This document shows, in pieces, positions 22,790 through 33,897 of a stretch of DNA of 64,000 nucleotides. Origin of the DNA: Przewalskia tangutica (Eukaryota > Streptophyta > Magnoliopsida > Solanales > Solanaceae); assembly GCA_029844215.1 (NCBI GenBank), contig CM056724.1, forward strand, positions 86,633,093 to 86,697,092, given 5' to 3'. A program made the translations under genes and the position numbers. Positions within the stretch are counted from its first letter, which is position 1; the number at the start of each line of letters is the position of its first letter. The notes beneath the pieces were generated by a model that saw nothing but the letters and a program-made list of their open reading frames with translations, searched no databases and had not been told where the DNA came from.

Positions 22790-22920
22790 TGTTACACCCC
22801 GTATTTACAAGACATGTTTTAAGAACGTACGTAAGAACTCAAAGGTTAAGGTTTGAGACGAGTAAAAATTTATCGGAATTTTGGAATTTGTCGGAAAACG
22901 AAATATTGCGACGAGCGGGA

Positions 22921-22938
22921 GGGCGACATGTGTCACCC
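22921..22938. promoter_or_regulatory. Promoter palindrome, P 5' LTR
   Basis: GGGCGACATGTGTCACCC, near-perfect inverted repeat ~200 bp upstream of TATATAA. The 3' LTR copy is at 44191-44210. Confidence 0.75.
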
Positions 22939-23124
22939 CCCTTAATGGTCTTGGACGAAAATGTGATGGAGAAAATGGTCATTTGACCCTAATTTAAAAG
23001 ACCAAGTCTTGCTAGCGTTAGAGCTTGACAACATTGACCAAGTCAATGACCCCACTTAGTCTTGATATTTAGAAAGACTTCATCCAAGCCACCCAATTGG
23101 TTACATCTTGACCCTCCATGTCCC

Positions 23125-23131
23125 TATATAA
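23125..23131 (+). promoter_or_regulatory. TATA box, P 5' LTR
   Basis: TATATAA within CCCTATATAATACTAG. The equivalent in the 3' LTR is 44396-44402. Confidence 0.7.
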
Positions 23132-24032
23132 TACTAGTAGTAGTGAGACAAGTCCACACTTAGAAAAAAATTTCAAGAGAATTGGAAGAGCTAGAGCTTA
23201 GCTCTCGGCTTCATCAAGAAAAAGGAAGAAATTTTTTTGTTTCTTGTCCATTAAGCTCCAAACTTTAACCCAAGGTTCTTGAGTGTATAGTAAGCATATC
23301 TCAATAGAAAAACCCCAGAAAAAGAGAGTTTTCGTATTAGTCGCAAAGTGAAAACCTAGTGGCTTTCTAGGATTTGGATTGGAAGCTTGAAGGAAAGTTG
23401 TTGGTGTGGTTCTAAGGGTCTCAACAAACAGATTGAAGTGTCTTGGAGAGGCTCTAAACTACTAAGGAGCGACTTCGGATTGGAATTGGATTAAGACTCG
23501 TTAAGGTATAATCTTGTCTTTTAAAGGTGTTACAAGATTATATATTTATATTGTTGTTGTTAGCTTTACTTGTTGCTAGCATGAAGTTGATATGTTGAAG
23601 TTATAAGTATTATGGAGTGCTTGTAGCTAAATCCGAAATGTTATATAAGCCACTTGAAAATTTGATTACTAATTGGTCGTTTATTAGAAATCGTCGCATG
23701 TCACTTACTTAAAGATTATGGTTGTTATAATCAAATGCGACTTGATATCATGTTATGCTACCAATTTGGATTGAAATGGAAATTGGATAAGAATTGGTAT
23801 TGTTGAACTCAAGGTGGCCGAATTTGTACTTGTGGTTTGTAATAGTTTGTTATTCATATGTATTGGACTACCTTCTATATTGTGGTGAGCCAATTGGGGC
23901 TGTATAGTTAATTATTTGTATTGGACTACCTTATAGATTGTGGTGAGCCAATTGGGGCTGTTTGGTTATTGTATTCGGCCTTGAAAAAGGTGGCAAAGTA
24001 AGTAAAAACAAAGGAGGTGCTGTCCGATTTTC

Positions 24033-24070
24033 CGTAGAATTTAGCGACTTAGCACCTAGAATATTCTACG
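24033..24070 (+). repeat. CGTAGAAT/ATTCTACG hairpin, P 5' LTR
   Basis: Perfect 8-bp arms separated by 22 nt, ending about 40 nt before the candidate 3' splice site. The 3' LTR copy is at 45300-45337. Confidence 0.7.
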
Positions 24071-24111
24071 TTTGAAATAAGAGGTTAATGGACGTATGGT
24101 GACCATTATAG

Positions 24112-24210
24112 GTTGAAGTACTAAGTATAGCGTATCCTACTTGAAGAATGGAATAGCTCAAGGTTGAAGTACTTTGGAGCATTTTGCTACTTGTCGACAA
24201 TCGTCGCGAG
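24112..24210 (+). other. Candidate 99-nt leader exon in P 5' LTR
   Basis: Preceded by CATTATAG (acceptor-like) and followed by GTATGTGAACC (donor-like, AG before it). The same borders are found in the other LTR subfamilies. Internally GGTTGAAGTACT occurs twice, so this is a duplicated version of the 54-58 nt form seen elsewhere. Splicing is inferred, not shown. Confidence 0.45.
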
Positions 24211-25148
24211 GTATGTGAACCTCTTCCTTCCTTTGGCATGATTCTATGTATGGAATATACTTGTAGTATCATTTCATGTTTCCTTCTACTCTTAGAAGTT
24301 AAGAGGTAGTTGGGTGATTTACTCTATGTAGAACTTTTCCTATCTTTGAGCATGACTAGTTGCACGTGTGTAGTACTGTAGACGTACAACACCTTGATAT
24401 CCTTTACTAGTTTATTGAATGGCCAAGTCGGGTGAGTTAGGAGATTAACTCGCTTCTTTGAAAGTATAAAGGATGTCTTAAGTTTTATTTAAAGTTAAGG
24501 GACTTGAAGAGTTTTAAAGTATGTGATACTTGTTCCGTTTTAGACGTATAAGTCCCTTGGATAGGAAATTATATTTTTGGCTAAGGCATAAAGTGAATAT
24601 AACGACTTTATGGGGAGTTGGTTATATTTGCTTTATGGAAAGATAAATGACTTGATTTTAGTGAAAAGGCCACTTGTTTTTAAGGCATTAATTGCCTAAG
24701 GTTTTATAATAAAAGGAGTCACTTGTTTTCTAAAGGTTAAGAGACTAATTGTATTTTTGAAAGTTATGAGAATTGATTTGAAAGTATTTAATACTTGGTT
24801 TCAAAAAGTAGAAGTCTCTTGGTTATAAAAGGAACGGTTGGTCTAAACCATAAAGGGTTATAACGGCTTTATGGGAAGTTGGTTATAACGGCTTTATGGA
24901 AGGTTAAGAGAATGGTTTTCCCTAATAAAGTAATCAAAGAAATAACTTGTGTTAAGGAAGGGCAAATTGTTTTAAAGGTACCAATTGCTTAAGGGTTTTA
25001 ATAAAGAAGTCACTTGATTTAGTTCGGTAATTGTATTTCTAAAAAGGTATTGTGACTTGTCTTGAAAGGTGGATAGGACTTGATACTACGGTTGTTAGTA
25101 TCGGGGAAGTTTTATTTGGAAAGGAGTCTTTTGAAAAGAATGTACGTA

Positions 25149-25486
25149 CGTAGTACTTTGGCTTGATTAATTGAGAATTAGTCTAAGTGTGCCTTGATAA
25201 GTACTTTGGCTTGTTAAATGAGAATTATTCTATTTGTGCCCCGATAAGTACTTTGGCTTGTTAAATGAGAATTATTCTATTTGTGCCCCGATAAGTACTT
25301 TGGCTTGTTAAATGAGAATTATTCTATTTGTGCCCCGATAAGTACTTTGACTTGATTAATTGAGAATTAGTCTAAATGTTCCTTGATAAGTACTTTGGCT
25401 TGTTAATTGAGAATAATTCTATGTGATGCCTTGATTAGTACTTTGGCTTGATTAATTGAGAATTAGCCTATGTGTGCTGGTGATAG
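25149..25486 (+). repeat. ~49-bp tandem array, P 5' LTR
   Basis: Seven copies of a unit beginning GTACTTTGGCTTG and continuing through TGAGAATTA and TGCCCCGATAA. Three middle copies are near-identical. Missing from the 3' LTR, which has a deletion here. Confidence 0.9.
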
Positions 25487-25689
25487 CCTTTGAGTGCAAG
25501 TATTATGTTTTATTACGATGCCGCGACTCTCGGTTGGAGGGCCGACTGTCTTGTTGTAAGTACTTGGACGTACCGACAGTGATGTGGGATTCCACGGGTA
25601 TGCTTCCGTTATTTGTAGTACTTGGGTTAAATTCCCGGATTTTTTTATAAAAGACATGGTAGTGCTTATGTCTTGTTTGATGGTCGGTC

Positions 25690-26000
25690 GAGATAGGGTA
25701 AGAGTATAAATGAGGGGCAAGCCCCAAGACGTTATACCACCTTCTCCAGGATAAGAGTATAAGTGAGGGGTAAATCCCCAAGACGCTGTACCACCTGCTT
25801 TATGTGTTGTTTGACGACCGGTCGAGATAGGGTAAGAGTATAAATGAGGGGCAAGCCCCAAGATGTTATACCACCTTCTCTAGGGTAAGATTATAAATGA
25901 GGGGCAAGCCCCAAGATGTTATACCCCCTGCTTTACCACCTTCTCCAGGGTAAGAGTATAAATGAGGGGTAACCCCCAAGACGTTATACCACCTGCTTTG
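25690..26000 (+). repeat. GTAAGAGTATAAATGAGGGG tandem array, P 5' LTR
   Basis: Five imperfect copies of a ~45-65 bp unit containing GAGGGGCAAGCCCC, an inverted repeat, and ending GTTATACCACC. The same repeat, opposite strand, lies in S1 at 46893-47122. Confidence 0.88.
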
Positions 26001-26039
26001 ATTGATATAATGGGCGTGAGACCCATGGTTATATTTTAC

Positions 26040-26340
26040 ACCTATAGTATCCGCGGTGATGTGGGATTCCAGGCGGAGATATATATATGTATTGTGTATG
26101 TGGTACGCGGTGAGGTGGGATGCCACAGGCGCGTCACGTGGTTATATTTGACACTTATAGTTGCTTGGCGATGATGTGGATTCCACGGGCGGGAGATATA
26201 TATATGTGTATGTATGCACGCCGGTGAGGTGGGATGCCACGCGCGTCACGTGGTTATATTTGACACTTATAGTCGGCGGTGATGGGGATTCCACGCCACA
26301 CTTTGCTATTTTGTGTGACTTGATCGCGTCCCGATGCGGG
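26040..26340 (+). repeat. GGTGATGTGGGATTCCAC repeats, P 5' LTR
   Basis: Four loose repeats of ~80-120 bp, each with GATGTGGGATTCCAC or GAGGTGGGATGCCAC and a nearby GGTTATATTTGACACTTATAG. Related units are in S1 (47225-47410) and S2 (54400-55030). Confidence 0.8.
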
Positions 26341-26623
26341 TAGTATATGCGTCCCTCCATAAAGGGCCGGATTGTGTTATGAAAGATAAGTAAGTTATAT
26401 GGTAATGAACTTAATGATTTTCCTAATCATGTACATAAGAATGTGACTATAACTTTTATTAAAAATGGGAAAAGATAATAAGCTACGATTAAGTTCATAA
26501 GTGGTACGACAAGATCCGTATGTACTTTTTATACTTGTCTGTCATTCTTTTGTACGATTATGATCCGCTTCATCAGACGTTATTTCATTCCATATTCGGT
26601 ACCTATTATCGACTTCTTCTGGG

Positions 26624-27039
26624 CTGCGTTCATGCCCGCAGGTTTTAGGTACCCATGTTGGTGATCCTTGCTCATAGGATCTCGGTTCAGTTTTGAGAAA
26701 AGCTCCATTTGCTCCGGAGGCTTATCTCTTGTACGGTTTCCCTGAGGTAGTAGATTCATGTATATTCAGGGGTATGGCAGGGCCCTGTCCCGCCACAGTT
26801 GTTCAGTTGTTATTCCTAGAGGTATGTATTCACATATGTGGTTGGGTCAGAAGAATCGAGTTACAGATTGTACTTTGATTATGTTTATAGTATGGAAGAC
26901 GGCCTTATCGGCCAGCCTGTGTTGTCTTTTGTTTACACATATGTTTATGTTGTGTATGTTTCGTTGCTATTCTCTGATGTATACCTGAACAGGGTGCCTA
27001 GGTAGGGCACTAGTCACGGCCCGGAGTCGGGTCGTGACA
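26624..27039 (+). other. Terminal hairpin region, P 5' LTR
   Basis: Consecutive inverted repeats: CTGCG..CGCAG (26624-26641), GATCC..GGATC (26663-26681), AAGCTCC..GGAGGCTT (26700-26723), GGCAGGG..CCCGCC (26776-26794), GGCC..GGCC (26901-26913) and GTGCC..GGCAC (26994-27010), then GGGTCGTGACA. All LTRs here keep most of these in the same order. Probably a structured R/U5 RNA region; function unknown. Confidence 0.65.
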
Positions 27040-27043
27040 AAAG

Positions 27044-27055
27044 TGGTATCAGAGC
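27044..27055 (+). other. Primer binding site of P
   Basis: TGGTATCAGAGC four bases after the LTR, complementary to the 3' end of initiator tRNA-Met, the usual primer of this gypsy lineage. Confidence 0.88.
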
Positions 27056-27696
27056 AGTTAGTCCTCGGAAAGTGTCTACAGACCGTGTCTAGTAGAGTCT
27101 TGATTATCGGTGTGTTGTGCACCACATCTATAATCAGGAGGCTGCAGGACATTTAGGATTGGTTTCCATTCTTCTCACTCCGAGATCGTGCGATAGAGCT
27201 GTGTTGTTAGGGTCGTCCCTCCCTAACGAGTTATGTTGATTGCAGCTACGAGAAAGGCAGCAGTGACCCAGGAAGGACTATGTGGATTTCGTATCCAGGT
27301 TGGTAATGATATAGTATAGTTGGTATTGTGACATACATCTATACGGAGTTATGTATGAGGGTCAGACGCGTGTTGCCTAGAATGATTTTAGAGTACCAGG
27401 AATTGGTAAAGACTAACTAGATACCGGGAAGGTATGGAATAGTTAATGAATTTTCGCCAAGGTTTTGTGTTTTATTTCGAGATAATTGGGAAAAGATGAG
27501 CTGTCTGATAGGGTAGTGAACCCTTAAGAAGCCATGTTAAGGAACCTAACGGAATGTCATGTTAATAGATTAAGTTGCGTAGTAGGCTTAAGAAAATTGT
27601 ACGGATGAGGTCCGTATAGAGTAAGTAATGGTTCTTGTGATCAACGACACGATTATGGTATTATGAGCAGTTTTTGTACCCGTTCACGGGGGGACT
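27056..27696 (+). other. P interior, leader and degenerate Gag start
   Basis: The first ~190 nt align with the leaders of O, T and M2 and include the hairpin at 27101-27136 (TGATTAT..ATAATCA). Then TRKAAVTQEGLCGF aligns with the M2 frame near 58190-58110, and stops follow. The rest (about 27330-27696) has no long frame and no motif I recognise. T is inserted at the end. Confidence 0.7.
27101..27136 (+). ncRNA. Leader hairpin of P
   Basis: Outer stem TGATTAT/ATAATCA, inner GGTG/CACC. M2 has TGTTTAT/ATAAACA at this place (58280-58315): both arms changed and pairing was kept. This supports an RNA structure next to the PBS. Confidence 0.6.
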
Positions 27697-28101
27697 TGTT
27701 ATACCCCGTATTTCCAGAGTATGTACGTAAGGACGTACGTAGAAAATTTTGAAGTTTAAAGTGGCTTGGCCGAATTATTTTTGTTCACAACACCCGTTTA
27801 GAGTCGTTTTTCGACGAAACGTTTCCACAGCTTTCGTAGGGTAAATTACGGCTATGTCATTTTTAATTTTTGCGGATTTTTCCGAGAGACGGAACATTTT
27901 GGACCAACGAGAGGGCGACACTTGTCACCCTCTCATTGGAGCACGTTAATGGCGGTTGGCTTGACGACATGGTGACGATTTTGTCCAGTAGTAGGTAGGA
28001 TAGTTTGTGGTAGATGGATAAGGTGCACTGGGCAAGATCTTGGCCCTACACTTGCCTTGCACTTGTCAAGATCTTGGCCATTGGTTGGCCTTTGCTAGAC
28101 C

Positions 28102-28108
28102 TATAAAT
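28102..28108 (+). promoter_or_regulatory. TATA box, T LTR A
   Basis: TATAAAT about 405 bp from the LTR start and 170 bp after the promoter palindrome. Equivalents: 34304-34310 (B) and 40444-40450 (C). Confidence 0.75.
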
Positions 28109-30139
28109 ACCCCCCCTCTTTGATGACTTCTTCATCCATTCCTAAAATATTTCTAAGTGTTAAATCCTCCTCCCTCCCCTGGTGTTGAGTTCCTGAGAGC
28201 TTCCTCCCCTTGGCCGAGAGCCCTCCCCTCCTGGGGTGCTAGCCGTGGGGTACCCCTAGCCTAGTTGTTTCGTATAATAACCCCTCTTGGTAGAAATACT
28301 CTCAAAAGTATTGTTATAATGCCCAAATTACCTTAGACGTATACCTTGTAGTATTCTAAGGTTATACCTATACAAAAAGCCCAGTTATACTATCATACTT
28401 CCCGTCAGTCGCAAAACCGAAACCCTAAGGAAAATCTCCATAGTTAGTTGGAGTAATAAGTAGAAGTTGGTTAGAACTTCTAAGGGTTGTTTGGAGCGGA
28501 TTGGAGCGCACGGAGTAGGAGCTAAACCTTGCTCAGGATCGACATTTAAACTCGGATAATTATGGGCTTATCGAGGTAAATATCTTGTCCCTCTATTGTA
28601 ATTGGAAATTACATGATTGTTAGACTATATAGTTGAAGTATACTATATATAGAACTGAACGTTGTTGTCGGCAATGTCTTTTGACTTAAGCCTGAATAAT
28701 AAGAAACCTTTTCGAAAGAAGAGTACTGAACTGTTTTTACATAGGATCAGACATGAGACTTGTGTAGCTTTTACGTGAGGTAGAATTGTGCACGTCCGAT
28801 TAGACGTATAACCCCTGTTGGCTTGGTAGCCGGCCCCGATAGAGGAGGAGATTTACGCTGTTGCGGGGGGGGGAGGTGCTGCCGAATTTTCTGTAGAATG
28901 TTCTACGATTAGACCTAAATGTTAATAAGCGCCTTGTGGCCTTATAGGTTGAAGTACTACGTATGGCGCGATCTACTTGGCTTAAGGAGTAGCCGACGGT
29001 TGGAGGTACTTGGAGCGTTTTGCTATTAGTCGATACTCGTCGCGAGGTATGTGAACCTCTTCCTATCTCTTCTAGCATGATATGTGTGAACTATGTAGTA
29101 CGGTAGACGCATACGCTATATGTATTTGATTGGTTTAAAACATAAAGTGTTATAACGGCTTTATGGGAAGTTGGTTATAACAGCTTTATGTTGGTAAGAA
29201 AATACTTGTGTTTTTTTAAAAGGTAACTGATCTGAACTATAACTGGCTTGTTATGTGTTAATAAAGAACTTGAAGTATATCAAAAGATTTTTGAATCATT
29301 TTGAAAGAAGGAGTAATACTTGGTTTTTGAAAACTTAAGAGTTATACTAACTTTATGGAAAGTTAGGTATAACGGCTTAAGAATGTTTTACTGATTTCGG
29401 AAATCAGAATGTGTATCGACAAACCACTGCAGCGTTAATAAAAGGAAATGTTTTGACAGATTTAGTATTATTAAAACCAGTAGAAACTTGCATCTGCATA
29501 GAAGCTAAGATGAGACAAAATGATATTTCCTAGATCATGGCTGCTGTAATAAGATTGTTATAAACAAGAATATCCTACTCACACATAAGGCTTATGTTTC
29601 TCAGATGGTTTAAAAGAGAATTATATTCTTAAATGAATAAGACTATGAACTACGAAACCTTTCTAAAATAAGAAACGTGAACATTTGAAATTAGGCAAAC
29701 TTGGACGTTTGGATAATAATGTTGTTACTTGATTTTACAAGGATAAGTGTTTTGATTTACTTCAAAAGATAATCACTCTATTTGCATATACTACGGGTAT
29801 TGTGTGACTTTTGTGAAAGTAACGTATCTTTTAAAAAAGTTAATGTATGAAGTACTTTGGGGATAGAAACCCGAACATGTTGACATATAGTAGAAAGTAC
29901 CTTGTGTGTATAACTTGATTGTGTTGGTTTGTGATAGCCTTGTAATACTTTCTTATTGATAGATAAGTAAATGTGCTAGGATGCTACGTGTGTTAGTATC
30001 TTGTGATGTTAGTGTAAAGGGGTTTCCCCTCGACTGCGCTTAAAGTTGTTTGACTATCAGCCGTTATGTTGGTATTATACCACTCACCTTGACTTTTCTG
30101 GAGGTTGTCGCCTCCGACGCGGGTAGACTCAGCGGTCTA

Positions 30140-30360
30140 GTGACCTATGATTCGAGAATACCTACGCGGGTCCTGTGGGCCTATGCGGAGCTACGAGAGT
30201 TCCGTGTTAGTTTGCGTCCTTTATGGGCATGCGGTCATGTGGCCACGCGGATCGCGGTCGAGCGGATCCGGAGTAGCTACCCTCGATGCGGGGAATACCT
30301 CATGCGGGCCATTGGAGTGGCCTATGCGGAGCTGCGGGGAGTTCCAGGGCTAAGACGCGC
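30140..30360 (+). repeat. CCTATGCGG minisatellite, T LTR A
   Basis: Repeated GAATACCTCATGCGGG, CCTATGCGGAGC and GATGCGG words at ~20-nt steps. Copies are in LTR B (36310-36500) and LTR C (42470-42680). Differences between the copies are mostly single G/C losses and CTG/CG swaps. Confidence 0.75.
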
Positions 30361-31381
30361 ACATTAGATACTGCGGGCGAGTGGCCAGCTTTGATCATGT
30401 GACGGTCTAGACAGATTTCATGATACAGTTTATGACCTTGTTGGTACGGTGGGTTTTAGTAGTCGGCTATGCCTTCATACTTACCTCAGACGGTTTTATT
30501 ATGACACGTGGGACACGTGTTCATGTGTATCTCTGAGTGCTTTTATATATCATAGACTGCCGGCAGTGAGGAAGGTATTCCGCGGGCATGATTGATGTTG
30601 TGGGCGTGAGACCCATATTTATATTTGAGTGATGACTTTGAGGGCGTGAGTCCCTGACTTGATATGACTGCTTATTTATTGTGAACTGTAGTTTGGTTAT
30701 CATACATGTCTCCTGCTTTATATAGACTACTATGATTTCATTTACTGATTTTTGATTCACATACTTGCACTGTTAGATCGACTCTTCGGGCCGCGTTCAT
30801 GCCGCAGTAAAGGTACACCGCCGTTGATCCTCGCTCTTGGTCACAGTCAGCTTGGGAAGCTCCGTTCCTCGGAGGCTTATTCGTATAGTCCTCGTTGTCA
30901 GGTGCTTACATTCGTGGTATGACGGGGCCCTGTCCCGTCGTTGTTGTCATATCATTCGTAGAGGTCTGTAGTACTGTTGTGGGCAGGGTTTGTAAAAAGG
31001 ATTAAACTGTTCTGGTTGAAAGAGTTGTTGTTTGTATATATATGCCGAAAGGCAAGTTTTCACAGGTTATTGTTTATACTTCTGTTATTTTATGTTATTG
31101 ATTTATGTTCCGCTGATTTTCTCTGATGTATGACTCTGGGTGCCTGTAAGGCACGACCACGCCCGGTTCGGTCGTGACAAAAGTGGTATCGAGCGATTAA
31201 TCCTCGAAAGTGTCTACTGCATCAGATCCAAGAGAGTCTTGATTATCGGTGTGCGCACTACATCAATAATCAGGAGGCTATAGGATATTTAGGATTGGTT
31301 TCTACTCTTCTCACTCTGAGATCGTGCCTTAGAGCTGTGTTGTAAGTTGGACCCTCTAACGTATTTCTTTCCCTTACCGTT

Positions 31382-32125
31382 ATGCCTCCGCGTAGGGCAA
31401 ACCCGAGCCCAGGAGGGAAAGGCAGCCGAGGGAACTGCGAGTAGAGTTCTGAGGGTTACGAGGGCACAGGCCCAATCATCACCTGGGGTGGTGTTTTATT
31501 CGGGGAGTTTTGCGACGTCACTAGCCCCAGCAGAGTTTAGCACGGCGGCGGCAGTTCCTACTGCGGCCATGATATTTGAACCTTCGCCTACCACGAGAAC
31601 GATGAATATAGATTGCAAATAGGCGACCCTGTTACTAGCTATGGATTTGGCTACCAGAGAGTATACCGATGTACCGCGAGTCTTGATGACTATCTAAGAG
31701 AGGGTTGTGCGAGAGTAATTCTTCAGTTAGGCTTGGGTATGGCCTGTGTATGGGCTTATGCGCAGCAGGCCGAGAAACGTAGAGATCGACGGGTTAACGG
31801 GCGAAGAAGAGGGCCAGAGCAGCAAGGTCCTTTGGTAACTTTCGAGTCGAGTCACCTCACCAGCAGATTAGATTATGCACATCCACCAGTGCAGAAAGGT
31901 CCTCCACAGGGTTCAGGACGTTCGGGGTATGCAGGAGTTGGTCAGAGCTCCAGAGCTTCCGCGTCACACACGAGCGTTCCACATCCGGATTCGCTTTTTT
32001 TTTTTTTTTTTCTTTTTCTCGTTCACAGGCAAAGCGCCATCGTGGAATGTCGTCTTTTAGTTGGTACTTGTTGTACGCATGACCGCCGTGGTCCGATGTC
32101 GAAAGAGTGTCTCGGGAGGACTTAG
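31382..32125 (+). pseudogene. Gag-like remnant, T interior 1
   Basis: Starts MPPRRA, then frames change. EPSPTT, TSYGFGYQRVYRCTASLDDYL and WAYAQQAEKRRDRR are readable. Near the end CCTHDRRGPMSKEC resembles a CCHC knuckle in which the second Cys and the His are replaced. I do not recognise the domain, and it lacks the clear Gag core seen in O. Position after the leader and the MPPR start suggest a reduced Gag. Confidence 0.6.
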
Positions 32126-33862
32126 CCTTCAGATCGGTGGGTAGTTTGTCATCTTCCTTAGCTGCGCCTACAGGCGAGTTTGATTAGAACGACTAAGGGG
32201 AGTGAAGCAGTAGATTCAGGTATATCTTTAACCCTCTAGAGCTTTGTATACGTGATAAGGTGAGTATACCTTAAGTGTTATGTTCAGATAACATGAGTAT
32301 TTTTTGTGATTAGAAATCTTGGTTAGTTAACCAAGGAAGATTTGGGGGGATAGAGAAGGTGTGAGCCTTAGAGTTTTATACGTAGAGACCTTAGAGGTAA
32401 GGCCATCTCGAGTAAAAGACGTATGTTTATGTTTGACCCTTATAGGAGTGCATAGTGCACGTGAGCTATGTTTACGGGATAAGTCCCTGAGTAGTGTGGA
32501 ATGAAAGAGGGTAGTTGAGCTAAGAAGACCGCTAGGTTTTCGTAACGTGATTAGTGAGAGTTTTCCTTTGGAGAGCTAGCGTTTAGCGCGTTGCCGGGTC
32601 GGGTTGAGGCCACGTTGCGGGTCAACCCGCGGCATGTTTGGTGGTGGGGTCAGTTTGTGGTGGTCCCGCCTTGTGGTAGGGTCACGAGGGTGTTAGGCCC
32701 GAGTTTAGTTAACCAACAGACGTCGTGGACGATTCGACCGAGGTCGGGCCGGCGAGGTCACCATCTTGTCTTCTAGCAAGGACCGTTTACTCGGCAGAGG
32801 TTATGCGAGATGTTACATCGAGAAGGTTGTAGGTCGCACGAGGTGCCTACCTACACCTTAAGAGCAGTGGAGCCAGTGTTACTACTTTTTTTTTCTGGAG
32901 GTTTTACCAGGCAAGGTTAGGAACTCAGGTGAGTCTCAGACCGCATTCGCCTCGGGCCGGTGTGTATTTGAGAGGTAGTTGTGGGGATTGTTGTCTCTGT
33001 GGAGGAGTGTTTAGGCTACCATTTCGGTTTTGAATGTCGCCTTATGAGGCCTTGTAGGGCGGAAGTGTAAGTTCTTGGCCGATTGGTTCGAGGTTGGCAA
33101 GATTCAGATAGTTGGTTCAGCTTGTTCCAGCAGATGTGGATAGGTAAAGCTTGTCTAGAAGAGGTTCCGGCTCGGAGAAATCGTGCGGATAATCGCACGA
33201 CGCCAGAGTTCAGTTGACGGTCGGTCTTCTTGAAAGTACCACCGGGTTGGGTGTGACGAGTTTTGGAAAATAGAGGAACTTAGCCCGAGTTACTGTGGGC
33301 CCTTTTGAGTTCATGTGAAGAATAGGCCAGGTTGCCTATATGTTAGCTTTTGCCGTCCGACTTAGGAGGCAGTACGTCCGGTCTTTCGTATTGATATGAT
33401 CGGGAAAGTATCAGAGATCCATCCAGAGTGATCCCTTTTAATGATGACCACGTTAGAAATAGTAACCCCGAGTTTTGGAACAAGCGATGTAAAATGTGGT
33501 AAGAGTTCGAGTGTCTGACCTCAGGGATCGCATGCAGCCCGGTACCATTTGTTGGGTCGCCGGAGTGACACTAGAACCTCGCGGCAAAGTGACAAAGGTG
33601 GTATCACAACGAGTAAAGGGAGAAGCGAGCATGTATGGCGAGCATAGTTGTGATCATTTCTTTTATAAGGAGAGGGTGCGAAGGAAGTATATTTTAGACC
33701 CCGGAGAGAGGTGTTTGTGGTAATGTTAGAGGTGTTTCCTCGTGGACTTGGATGTAGGTATTTTTGCACGGGTGTTTCTGTAGCCATGCGTGGCAGGATT
33801 GTTTTTCGTAAGTATAGCAGTGAGGACTATACCGGCGCGCGTTTGTTTTGAGACTTAGAAGG
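32126..33862 (+). other. T interior 1, non-coding part
   Basis: No frame above ~75 residues gives a recognisable protein. It is closely collinear with 38312-40006 in interior 2, so the two can be compared base by base. I see no promoter or further repeat of note. Confidence 0.7.
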
Positions 33863-33897
33863 AACATCCGGGATGAATGTTTCTAAGGAGGGGAGAA

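Larger units (their letters stand above)
22790..27039 (+). mobile_element. 5' LTR of P
   Basis: 4250 bp, TGTTACACCCC...GGGTCGTGACA. In order: palindrome (22921-22938), TATATAA (23125-23131), donor-like AAGGTATAATC (23513), CGTAGAAT hairpin (24033-24070), acceptor (24110-24111), 99-nt candidate exon (24112-24210), donor GTATGT (24211), three tandem-repeat zones (25149-25486, 25690-26000, 26040-26340) and terminal hairpins (26624-27010). The TATA box is only 335 bp in, so almost 4 kb of the LTR may be transcribed leader. Confidence 0.93.
27697..31179 (+). mobile_element. T LTR A
   Basis: 3483 bp, TGTTATACCCC...GGTCGTGACA. Palindrome 27911-27932, TATAAAT 28102-28108, donor-like GAGGTAAAT 28574, palindromic GTAGAATGTTCTAC (28893-28906), acceptor TTATAG (ends 28947), candidate exon 28948-29046, GTATGT donor 29047, CCTATGCGG minisatellite 30140-30360, terminal hairpins 30790-31179 including GACGGG..CCCGTC (30921-30939) and GCCGAAAGGC. 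Confidence 0.92.
31180..33897 (+). mobile_element. T interior 1
   Basis: 2718 bp. PBS TGGTATCGAGCG (31184-31195), leader hairpin (31240-31272), Gag-like pseudogene (31382-32125), then about 1.7 kb without a usable frame, ending in the pre-PPT hairpin (33863-33881) and PPT TCTAAGGAGGGGAGAA (33882-33897). No RT, RNase H or integrase motif in any frame. A 17-T run is at 31995-32011. Confidence 0.88.

Noticed and set aside
25149..26340. CRISPR-like spaced repeats
   Set aside because: Units are contiguous imperfect tandem repeats without unique spacers, in plant LTR DNA.
31347..31622. Possible host gene from the 91-codon frame before T gag
   Set aside because: Lies in the T leader and Gag start; the matching region of T interior 2 shows the frame is a shifted Gag-like reading.
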